Assembly (NCBI GenBank): GCA_964448935.1
Contig: CAYVBE010000108.1
Coordinates: forward strand, 1-13,767
Origin: CAYVBE01 sp964448935
GTDB lineage: Bacteria; Planctomycetota; Brocadiia; SM23-32
Reading direction: 5' to 3'
DNA length: 13,767 nucleotides
Shown here one piece after another: positions 6,916-13,767 of this stretch. Position 1 is the first letter of the stretch, and every line of letters starts with the position of its first letter. The notes below the pieces were generated by a model. The model did no database searches, had not been told where the DNA came from, and saw nothing but the letters and a program-made list of their open reading frames with translations. Position numbers and translations under genes: made by a program.

Positions 6916-9464
6916 GCAGTCCCCGGAATATGAGCTGCATCCTCGGCATGCTGGCGCTTTTGCTGATCTCCGCGCAGGTCACCACAGCCGTCCGGCCGGT
7001 GGAGAACGACCTGGAGAGGGACTGCCGAAAGTGCTGGGATGCCACCACGCGTGCCATCATGGACAACAAGGCCGTGGGTCGCAGCCGCGACGCCTTTCGC
7101 CAGGTGGCCGGCGTCACGCGGGATGACAGAAAGGGCGGCCCCACCTCGGTGCTCATTCGTCGGACGGATGCCCTGCTGAAGGACATCCAGCGCATGGGCC
7201 CCACACGTGATCTCGCCCGGCTGGAGGCCCGGCTGGAGGAACTGAAGAAACTCGAGGCGGCCTCGGAAGCGGAATGGGGAAAGGCCCCGATGGAGGTGAT
7301 TGCCTCCAAACGCGGCGGCACGAAGACGGAGGAAGCCCGCGTGGTTGTCAACTTCGACGTGCGCTACCCGATCTTCGAACAGGTTTACATGCTGCAACGG
7401 GAGATCGCCCTGGCCAATCCCCTGCTGGACTTCGATGACATCCTCTTCATCAAGCGCCACCCCGCTGCCTACAGCCACATGGTGGATCAGATATTCGGCA
7501 TCACCCAGACTCCGGGGGGCGGGCTGTACGTGCTGGAGGATGCGTTCAGTGACTCACCCCGACTGCGACACGTCCTGGAGAACTCCGTGGTTGAGAACGG
7601 ACGCCTGAAGGGCCGGAAGCTGGATCCCGGAGCCTTTCTGTCCCCGGAACTCTCCTACGACGGCGAACAGATACTGTTCTCCTACGTGGAGATAGACAGC
7701 ATCTGGCCGGAGAAGTGGAACTATCAGAAGGAAGATTGGACCAAGGAGAGCTGCTTTCACATCTTCAGGGTCAACGTGGACGGCACGGGGCTGCGCATGT
7801 TGACCGACGGGCCATACAACGACACGGACCCCTGTTTCCTGCCGAACGGCCGCATCTGCTTCATCTCCGACCGTCGCGGTGGACAGGGCCGCTGCCATCC
7901 CCGCCGCATGTGCCCCTCCTACACCCTGCACTCCATGCTGCCCGACGGCTCGGACATTACCCCACTGAGCTACCATGAGACCAACGAGTGGCACCCCTCG
8001 GTGAACAACGACGGCGAGATCATCTATACCCGTTGGGACTACGTGGACCGCGACGTCACCGCCGGCCAGATGCCCTGGGTGACCACGCAGGACGGGCGCG
8101 ATGCCCGTGACATCCACGGCAATTACGGCGAGGCCAAGCCCACGCAGGGCGAATGGGATCCAATGGCCATTCCCGGCGCCGATTCGCTGTACGTCGGCAC
8201 ACTCAGCATGCACCACAACCAGTCCTACGGCAGCTTCAGCATCTTCAACACCCGCCTGTGGGACCACGAATACCCCGATCGGGTCGTGCGGTACCTCACC
8301 CCGGAGGAAGGCGGCGGGCACGGAGACGGCGCCTATGCCACCGCCTGGCCGCTCAGCCAGAACTACTACCTCTGCGTCTATAGCCCGCTGACGCCCGGCT
8401 TCTGGAACGGCGGCAACGGAGAGCCCTACGACGTGCCCGTCACGCACGGCATCTACCTGCTGGACGCATTCGGCAACCGGGTGCTGCTCTACAGAGACCC
8501 GGAGATAGGCTGCCTGAGCCCCATGCCACTGCGGGCACGGCCGCTCCCCCCCCGCATGCCCCACATGACCCAATACGCGTTTCCGCCGGATGCGCGGGAC
8601 GACTCGTCCGACGACCCACCGGAGACCAGCACGGTTGCTGTCATGGACGTCTACAACTCGCTGTTTCCCTGGCCCGAGGGTCGGCGCATAAAGAGCCTGC
8701 GAATCGTGCAGATATACCCCAAAACGACACTGGGCCAGGACCGGCCGCACATCGGATACGCCAGCATGATGAACGCGCGCCGTAGCCTGGGCACCGTACC
8801 CGTGGAGGAGGACGGCAGCGCTCACTTCGAGCTGCCGCCCGGCGTGCCCGTGTACTTCCAGGCGCTGGACCAGGACGGCCTGGCGATACAGAGCATGAAA
8901 AGCGCCGTCTACACCCACCCCGGCGAGATGCTGACCTGCCAGGGCTGCCACGAACCGAAGACCCATACGCCCATGAAAGACGGTCAGACGCGCGATGCGC
9001 TGAAACGCACACCTTCGGTCATTCAAAAGGACGTCAGCAACGCGGAGCCCTTCACCTTTCCCGTGCATGTGCAACCGGTCATTGATGCACGTTGTGTCGC
9101 CTGCCACAGCAAGAACGATAAGGCCCCCAATCTGAGCGGCCAACCCACGCGGCGCCCCTGGGATTGGAGCCACGCCTACAAGAGCCTGGAGCCTTACTCC
9201 TGGTTTGTATCCGGCCGCAAGGACGAGCATCGCTTCGAGGCGGGGCAGCGCAGCGTGCCGGGGGAAGCGGGCGCCGCGCAGTCCAGGCTCTACCGGATGC
9301 TCGTGGAAGGCAGCCACAAGGACAAGGTGAACCTGACCGACCAGGAATTGGAACGCATAACCCTCTGGCTGGACCTGAACTCTCCCTACTTCGGGGCCTA
9401 CGGCCTCTACGGGCAGATGAAGGAGCAAAACCAGGGAGAACTTGTCTGGCCCGAGTTGGAATAG
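6912..9464 (+). CDS. HzsA-related dihaem protein
   Basis: The ATG at 6912 overlaps the preceding TGA (ATGA), indicating translational coupling; the frame stays open far upstream, but this is the only start followed by a signal peptide (residues 7-26). The 850-residue product has a helical segment (30-130, with CRKCW at 38-42), PD40-like propeller repeats (for example VNVDGTGLRMLTDG, 287-300, and the tail about 337-377), a domain like the hydrazine synthase alpha-subunit middle domain (LGTVPVEEDGSAHF, 626-639), and two c-type haem sites: CQGCH (676-680) and CVACH (728-732). Phrases such as DDILFIKRH (175-183) are typical of proteins named HzsA-related. Haem positions parallel alphaI and alphaII of true HzsA. 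No beta/gamma subunits are adjacent, so hydrazine synthesis is not implied. A periplasmic or surface redox or carbohydrate-related role is inferred. Confidence 0.9.
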   Translation: MSSPRNMSCILGMLALLLISAQVTTAVRPVENDLERDCRKCWDATTRAIMDNKAVGRSRDAFRQVAGVTRDDRKGGPTSVLIRRTDALLKDIQRMGPTRDLARLEARLEELKKLEAASEAEWGKAPMEVIASKRGGTKTEEARVVVNFDVRYPIFEQVYMLQREIALANPLLDFDDILFIKRHPAAYSHMVDQIFGITQTPGGGLYVLEDAFSDSPRLRHVLENSVVENGRLKGRKLDPGAFLSPELSYDGEQILFSYVEIDSIWPEKWNYQKEDWTKESCFHIFRVNVDGTGLRMLTDGPYNDTDPCFLPNGRICFISDRRGGQGRCHPRRMCPSYTLHSMLPDGSDITPLSYHETNEWHPSVNNDGEIIYTRWDYVDRDVTAGQMPWVTTQDGRDARDIHGNYGEAKPTQGEWDPMAIPGADSLYVGTLSMHHNQSYGSFSIFNTRLWDHEYPDRVVRYLTPEEGGGHGDGAYATAWPLSQNYYLCVYSPLTPGFWNGGNGEPYDVPVTHGIYLLDAFGNRVLLYRDPEIGCLSPMPLRARPLPPRMPHMTQYAFPPDARDDSSDDPPETSTVAVMDVYNSLFPWPEGRRIKSLRIVQIYPKTTLGQDRPHIGYASMMNARRSLGTVPVEEDGSAHFELPPGVPVYFQALDQDGLAIQSMKSAVYTHPGEMLTCQGCHEPKTHTPMKDGQTRDALKRTPSVIQKDVSNAEPFTFPVHVQPVIDARCVACHSKNDKAPNLSGQPTRRPWDWSHAYKSLEPYSWFVSGRKDEHRFEAGQRSVPGEAGAAQSRLYRMLVEGSHKDKVNLTDQELERITLWLDLNSPYFGAYGLYGQMKEQNQGELVWPELE

Positions 9465-9485
9465 GGATTCGGGAGCGATTGTCAC

Positions 9486-11981
9486 ATGAAAAGAGAGAGG
9501 ACCGCCGGAAGACACACGGCACCCGGGCATTCCGCATTGCTCCGGATGCTCGTCTGCCTCCTTCTTGCAGCGTCCGTGGTAAGCACCGGCGCACGGGAGA
9601 AAGACCGCCCGCCGGCCGCGCCGAAGCCGGGGCTGGGAGGCGAGGAGACGCCCGGACTGCTGCAGAAGCACCTGAACGGCGCTCTGGCCGACGTGGAGGA
9701 GGTCGTCTTCGCCACACGGGGCAGCGCCCGAGAATGGCACTTCTTCGCCACCACGGGCTACAACTGCGCCGACCCCGGCCAGGAATACTTCAGCCTGGGA
9801 CCCGGGCGGTTGGTTGCCCTGAATCTCCGCACAAAGGAAACGCGTGTTCTCTTCGAGGACCCGCAGGGCGCCGTGCGCTACCCCTGCGTCTCCTACGACG
9901 GCAAGAGGATCGTCTTCTCTTACCGGCCGGGCGGGGAGAAGGTCTATCACCTGTACGAGATCAACGCCGACGGCACGGGTCTCCGCCAGATAACCGACGG
10001 TGCGTTCGACGACGTCGAGCCCATCTACGTGCCCGACGGCGGCTTCGTCTTTTCCTCCGCGCGCTGCAAGCGCTACGTGCCCTGCTTCAACTCGCAGGTG
10101 CAGATGCTCTACCGCTGCGAGGCGGACGGCTCCGGCATCCGACCCCTCTCGGCCGGTCAGGAGAACGAGCTAACGCCCTGGATGATGCCCGGCGGCACGG
10201 TTGTCTATATGCGATGGGAATACGTGGAACGCCAGGTGCGCACGTATCATCACCTCTGGACCATCCGCCCTGACGGCACCAACGAGATGGTCTACTTCGG
10301 CAACGGGTCCAACTCCTACGTCTCTGCGCCCGGCAGCGTGGTGTTGATAGACGCCCGACCCATCCCCGGCACCAACAAGGTGGTCTCCATGGCGTGCAGC
10401 CGCCACGGACGCAGGAACTACGCCGGGGCCGTCACCATCATAGACCCCTCGGAAGGGCCGAACGCCTGGGAGAACATCAAATACCTGACTACCGACCCCA
10501 AGGAGGGCGGCGAGGACTGGCGCGACCCCTACCCGCTTTCCGAGGATTGCTTCCTTCTGGCGAAGGAAAACGCACTCTACATCATGGACGGCAACGCCGA
10601 TTACGAGAAGATTTACGAGGGCGACGCCATGCTCCACGAGCCGCGGCCGCTGGTGCCCAGGGAGCGGGAGACGATCATCCCCTCCGCGGTTGATACCTCG
10701 AAGACGACCGGAACCTGCGTCGTCAGCGAGGTCCACGTGGGCCGCAACATGGACGGCGTGGAGCCCGGCGACGTGAAGAAGCTGATGATCCTGGAGATCC
10801 TGCCCAAGCCCATAAGCGATGGCCTGGGCCGCTTCAGGGGATCCGGTAGCAACCTGAAACGCGTGCTCGGCACGGTGCCGGTCGAGGAAGACGGATCCGC
10901 CCACTTCAAAGTGCCCGCGATGCGGGCGGTGATGTTCGTGCTGCTGGATGAGAACGACCGGGCGATCAAGCGCATGCGAAGCTTCACCACACTTATGCCG
11001 GGGGAGACGACGAGCTGCGTGGGCTGCCACGAAGAGCGCACCATGATCAAGGCCCACCCCGACCCGACGCTCTCCGCTCTCCAGCGTCCGCCGAGTGAAC
11101 TCGATAAGCCCGCAGCCATGCCGCGCTACGGCATGGTGGACTACCCGCGCGACGTCCAGCCCATTTTGGATAAACACTGCGTGAAGTGCCACAACCACGA
11201 ACGTGAACACGGGGGGCTCAGCCTGTCCGGCGGCGCCACGCCGCGCGACTACATCGGTGCCCCGTCCCTCGCCCGTATGACGCCCCTCGGCGGCAACGTG
11301 CGTGGGAACGACGCGCCCTACGAATACGGCTCCGGGGCCAGCCGGCTCCTGGATATGCTGGAGGAGGGACACCACGAGGTGGAGCTCTCCGAGGAAGAGC
11401 TGACCATGCTGCGGCTCTGGATCGAGACGGGCATGTGGCGCCACGGCACGCATGCCGCGATGGTGAAGGCGCACCGCACTCGCTATTCCACCACCGACGA
11501 TCCCCGCGGGCAAGAGCGCGGGTATCCCCTGATGGAGGCCGGGCTGTTCAAGCGCCGCTGCGACGCCTGCCACGAGCCACGAAGGCGCAAGAACCACGTG
11601 TGGCGCAAGATGCTGGACGACGAGAACGTGAATCTCACCAAACCGGAGCACAGCCTGGTGCTTCTCGCACCGCTCGCAAAAGAGGCCGGCGGACTGGGCT
11701 GGTGTCGGGACGAGGAGACCGCCGACCGGGGCGCGGGCGAAGTTTTCGCCTCCAAGGACGACCCGGACTACCGCGCACTGCTGGCCGAAATCCGAAAGCT
11801 GCAGGAAATCTGCTACCCCGGCGGCTTCCACTTCCGGCCCGGCTACCGCACCAACCCCATCTACATCCGCGAAATGAAGCGCTACGGCGTCCTCCCCCCC
11901 AACTTCGACCCCGATACGCCGATAGACCCCTGGCAGGTAGACCAGGACTACTACGAGCAGTTCTACCCGGAGAAACAGTAA
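9486..11981 (+). CDS. HzsA-related trihaem protein
   Basis: The 831-residue product is a paralogue of the protein encoded just upstream; both share the LGTVPVEEDGSAHF block (461-474 here) followed by a CxxCHE haem site. The signal segment is residues 19-36, after a basic N-terminus; other Met codons (Met21) could also start it. PD40-like repeats occur at about 130-194 (ending INADGTGLRQITDG, 159-172) and 207-246. Haem motifs are CVGCH (511-515), CVKCH (565-569) and an additional CDACH (692-696). The tail after that (about 715-830) includes HSLVLLAPLAKEAGG, a form common in planctomycete-type HzsA relatives. It lacks the 100-residue helical N-terminal segment and the DDILFIKR phrase of its neighbour. 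The ribosome binding site GGGAG (9471-9475) is ten bases from ATG 9486, slightly long. It lies 21 bases after the upstream stop, so co-transcription is likely. Enzymatic activity is unknown. Confidence 0.88.
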   Translation: MKRERTAGRHTAPGHSALLRMLVCLLLAASVVSTGAREKDRPPAAPKPGLGGEETPGLLQKHLNGALADVEEVVFATRGSAREWHFFATTGYNCADPGQEYFSLGPGRLVALNLRTKETRVLFEDPQGAVRYPCVSYDGKRIVFSYRPGGEKVYHLYEINADGTGLRQITDGAFDDVEPIYVPDGGFVFSSARCKRYVPCFNSQVQMLYRCEADGSGIRPLSAGQENELTPWMMPGGTVVYMRWEYVERQVRTYHHLWTIRPDGTNEMVYFGNGSNSYVSAPGSVVLIDARPIPGTNKVVSMACSRHGRRNYAGAVTIIDPSEGPNAWENIKYLTTDPKEGGEDWRDPYPLSEDCFLLAKENALYIMDGNADYEKIYEGDAMLHEPRPLVPRERETIIPSAVDTSKTTGTCVVSEVHVGRNMDGVEPGDVKKLMILEILPKPISDGLGRFRGSGSNLKRVLGTVPVEEDGSAHFKVPAMRAVMFVLLDENDRAIKRMRSFTTLMPGETTSCVGCHEERTMIKAHPDPTLSALQRPPSELDKPAAMPRYGMVDYPRDVQPILDKHCVKCHNHEREHGGLSLSGGATPRDYIGAPSLARMTPLGGNVRGNDAPYEYGSGASRLLDMLEEGHHEVELSEEELTMLRLWIETGMWRHGTHAAMVKAHRTRYSTTDDPRGQERGYPLMEAGLFKRRCDACHEPRRRKNHVWRKMLDDENVNLTKPEHSLVLLAPLAKEAGGLGWCRDEETADRGAGEVFASKDDPDYRALLAEIRKLQEICYPGGFHFRPGYRTNPIYIREMKRYGVLPPNFDPDTPIDPWQVDQDYYEQFYPEKQ

Positions 11982-12018
11982 TCCGCCGGGCCGCCCCTCA
12001 TCCCCGTCTCCCCCGATG

Positions 12019-12046
12019 TTGACAAATACGGCGGAACGGGTAACCT
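12019..12046 (+). promoter_or_regulatory. Predicted promoter for the sulfatase gene
   Basis: The 134-base gap between the trihaem protein gene and the sulfatase contains a perfect -35 hexamer, TTGACA (12019-12024), followed 16 bases later by the weaker TAACCT (12041-12046). This suggests the sulfatase pair can be transcribed separately from the LacI-led run. I saw no clear rho-independent terminator in the gap, so read-through is also possible. Confidence 0.4.
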
Positions 12047-12102
12047 GCACTTGCCCCGCCACGGAGCGGGTTGTATCGCGGAAAGCCGGGGTTTTGATCT
12101 GC

Positions 12103-12107
12103 GGGAG
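12103..12107 (+). promoter_or_regulatory. Shine-Dalgarno site deciding the sulfatase start
   Basis: GGGAG lies eight bases before the ATG at 12116. A TTG codon immediately precedes that ATG (12113-12115) and would add one residue, but the spacing and codon preference favour the ATG. Confidence 0.6.
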
Positions 12108-12115
12108 CGCGATTG

Positions 12116-13615
12116 ATGGGATCGAGATGGAGCAGGCGGGGTTTTCTGGCACTTGCCGGTGCGGGCGCGGCGGGCCTGGCGCTGCCCCGGTGGCTGCAGG
12201 CGGCGGGCGGTTCGCAGGATAAGCTGAACGTGTTGTTTATCGGCGTGGACGACCTGCGTTGCGGGCTGGGCTGTTACGGGGCACGGCACATCCATTCGCC
12301 GCAGATTGACGCCCTGGCGGAGCGCGGCGTGCGCTTCGAGCGCGCATACGTCCAGCAAGCGGTCTGCGCGGCCAGCCGGGCCAGTTTCCTGACCGGCTGC
12401 CGGCCGGACACCACCACGGTCAGCTACCCGTACAACGAATACTTCACAAAGGAATTCCTGCCCGAACATCCCACGGTTCCGCGGTTCTACCACGACCACG
12501 GATATCTGTGCCGCGGGATGGGCAAGCTGCATCACGGGCCACCGTTGGACATGAGCGTCTTCCCGGAGCCCTACTTCGGGGGACGCCGGGGAACGGGCGC
12601 CTACGCCCTGCCGGCCAATCAGGGCAAGAAGCCGCCCACCGAGTGCGCCGACGTGCCGGACGACGCCTACAAGGACGGCCAGGTAGCGCTCGAAGCGGCG
12701 CGGACCATCCACCGCTGGAAGGACGCTGAGAGGCCCTGGTGCCTCTCCGTCGGGTTCTACAAGCCGCACCTGCCGTTCACCGCGCCCAAGCGCTACTGGG
12801 ACATCTACAACCGCGACGAGATACCGCTCTCGCCCAACCCCGACCTCCCCGCGAACGCGCCTTTCTATAGCGCGGCGACGTTCGAGCTGCCCACCTATGA
12901 CGGCAAACTGGGCACCGACGAGAACCCGATAGACACGGACGAAGCCCGGCTGCTGCGCCACGGCTACTTCGCCTGCACCAGCTTCACGGACGCCCAGATC
13001 GGCAAGGTGCTGGCCGCTCTGGACGCCTCCGGGCAGCGCGACCGGACGGTCGTCATGTTCTGGTCGGACCATGGCTGGCACCTGGGCGACAACGGCTGCT
13101 GGGGCAAACACACCAACTTCGAGTGGGCCACGCGGTCCCCGCTTATCATAGACGCCCCGTCCATGCCCGCCGCCAGCCGGGGCACGGCCAGCCGCGCCCT
13201 GGTGGAATACGTGGACATGTTCCCCACGCTCTGCGAACTCACCGGGCACCTGCAGCCCGACTACCTGGAAGGGCTGAGCATGGTGCCGCTGCTGGAACGC
13301 CCGCACCGCGCCTGGAAAACCGGGGCCTTCAGCCAGTACGAGCGCTGGGGCAACAAGCCGGTCATCATGGGACGGAGCATACGCACCGACCGCTACCGCT
13401 ACACCGAATGGCGGCGCACCGAGCATGCGCCCAATGCCAGCGGCGCCATGTTCAGAGGGCCGGAAGGCAGCCTGCAGAACCGCGAACTCTACGACCACCG
13501 GACGGATCCGGAGGAATCGAAAAACCTGGCCCAAGTGCCCGGGATGGAGGAAACGGTTCAGAATCTGTCGGAGAAGCTGAAAGCCGGCTGGCGCGGCGCC
13601 CGGCCCTCCACGTAG
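12116..13615 (+). CDS. Tat-exported S1-family sulfatase, iduronate-2-sulfatase-like
   Basis: The 499-residue product begins with a twin-arginine signal (SRRGFLAL, residues 6-13, then a hydrophobic stretch to about 29), so it is exported folded. The mature part is a type I sulfatase: metal-binding Asp45-Asp46 in VDDLR; the formylglycine motif CAASR (84-88) followed by FLTG; YKPHLPF (215-221); and SDHGWHLGD (317-325) with GKHTNFEW (330-337), which supply the second metal-binding and substrate residues. This layout is that of iduronate-2-sulfatase-like (S1_7-type) enzymes. It should hydrolyse sulfate esters on polysaccharides once Cys84 is converted to formylglycine by a maturase encoded elsewhere. 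Length and motifs look complete. It follows the redox gene run after a 134-base gap with its own likely promoter, and precedes an SGNH-like gene by 31 bases, which suggests sulfated-glycan breakdown. The exact substrate is unknown. Confidence 0.95.
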   Translation: MGSRWSRRGFLALAGAGAAGLALPRWLQAAGGSQDKLNVLFIGVDDLRCGLGCYGARHIHSPQIDALAERGVRFERAYVQQAVCAASRASFLTGCRPDTTTVSYPYNEYFTKEFLPEHPTVPRFYHDHGYLCRGMGKLHHGPPLDMSVFPEPYFGGRRGTGAYALPANQGKKPPTECADVPDDAYKDGQVALEAARTIHRWKDAERPWCLSVGFYKPHLPFTAPKRYWDIYNRDEIPLSPNPDLPANAPFYSAATFELPTYDGKLGTDENPIDTDEARLLRHGYFACTSFTDAQIGKVLAALDASGQRDRTVVMFWSDHGWHLGDNGCWGKHTNFEWATRSPLIIDAPSMPAASRGTASRALVEYVDMFPTLCELTGHLQPDYLEGLSMVPLLERPHRAWKTGAFSQYERWGNKPVIMGRSIRTDRYRYTEWRRTEHAPNASGAMFRGPEGSLQNRELYDHRTDPEESKNLAQVPGMEETVQNLSEKLKAGWRGARPST

Positions 13616-13646
13616 AAAACACCATTTCATCGACGGAGATGAGACG

Positions 13647-13766
13647 ATGAAAAGAACCTTCCTGTTGCTCGCCGCCCTCCTGTTTGTACTTCCATTCCTG
13701 ACGGGGGCTTCGTCCGACGAGAAGACCAAACGCGTCTACCTGATGGGCAGCAGCCTGACGGACTAG
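13647..13766 (+). CDS. Start of a secreted SGNH-like hydrolase gene, cut at the window edge
   Basis: ATG 13647 follows a GGAG-containing leader (13635-13638) and opens a clear signal peptide: KR, then a hydrophobic run ending TGAS at about residues 19-22. The mature start KRVYLMGSSLTD (residues 28-39) resembles the GxSLTD/GNSLT block that opens SGNH/GDSL-type hydrolases in planctomycete-like genomes. The reading frame then meets TAG (13764-13766), one base from the window end, inside an ACTAGT hexamer (13762-13767). A 39-residue protein made only of a signal and the first catalytic block is implausible, so I read this as the 5' part of a longer gene interrupted by the sequence end or by an assembly or cloning junction. 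A genuine nonsense mutation is the alternative. It lies 31 bases after the sulfatase and is probably co-transcribed with it. Confidence 0.5.
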   Translation: MKRTFLLLAALLFVLPFLTGASSDEKTKRVYLMGSSLTD

Positions 13767-13767
13767 T

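Noticed and set aside
7554..9950. A 798-codon open frame on the minus strand opposite the haem protein genes
   Set aside because: It is antisense to a gene with unmistakable family motifs; its translation shows no domain pattern and has the arginine/valine/histidine-rich look of a mirror frame in GC-rich DNA.
6912..11981. Hydrazine synthase (anammox) assignment for the HzsA-like genes
   Set aside because: Only alpha-type relatives are present, duplicated and in a LacI/sulfatase context; HzsA-related proteins are widespread outside anammox bacteria, so the enzymatic name is not justified.
12055..12070. CCCGC/GCGGG small hairpin between the trihaem protein gene and the sulfatase
   Set aside because: A five-base stem with no T-tract, in GC-rich DNA, is within chance expectation and not a credible terminator.
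10170..12152. A 660-codon minus-strand open frame opposite the trihaem protein gene
   Set aside because: Antisense mirror frame with no recognisable domain, no ribosome binding site of note, and it covers a well-supported gene on the plus strand.
11963..13729. A 588-codon minus-strand open frame opposite the sulfatase
   Set aside because: The sulfatase on the plus strand is certain; the opposite frame has no family resemblance.

Overview
The window is GC-rich bacterial DNA, densely coding on both strands, with seven complete protein genes and the 5' end of an eighth. The gene content (tandem HzsA-related multihaem proteins, a PQQ-type beta-propeller protein, a Tat-exported S1-type sulfatase, the start of an SGNH-like hydrolase, and a radical SAM/ArsM-like fusion typical of anaerobes) suggests an uncultured member of the PVC group, such as Planctomycetota, Lentisphaerota or Kiritimatiellota. 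That is inferred from gene families only; no rRNA or other marker gene is present. No tRNA, rRNA, CRISPR array or insertion sequence was seen.

Left arm (61-3849, minus strand): a two-gene operon. The first gene encodes a protein of about 1,030 residues that joins a PqqD-like N-terminal domain, a radical SAM domain, a complete ArsM-like (arsenite S-adenosylmethionine methyltransferase-type) domain and a cysteine-rich DUF5714-like tail. Twelve bases downstream, a small predicted lipoprotein follows. A promoter (TTGACT-N17-TAAGAT) lies just upstream of the large gene. This fusion is the most unusual object in the window.

Centre (3877-4039): a divergent intergenic region with back-to-back promoters and an 18-bp LacI-type operator at the predicted start site of the rightward transcript.

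Right arm (4040-11981, plus strand): a compact run of a LacI-family regulator, an exported PQQ-like beta-propeller protein and two HzsA-related proteins (two and three CxxCH haem motifs). Gaps are 27, -4 and 21 bases, so it is probably one autoregulated transcript. The exported proteins look like a periplasmic or surface redox module under sugar- or metabolite-responsive control; the substrate cannot be read from the sequence. After a 134-base gap with its own likely promoter come a Tat-exported iduronate-2-sulfatase-like sulfatase and the beginning of an SGNH-like secreted protein, which is cut at the window edge by an in-frame stop lying inside an ACTAGT hexamer.
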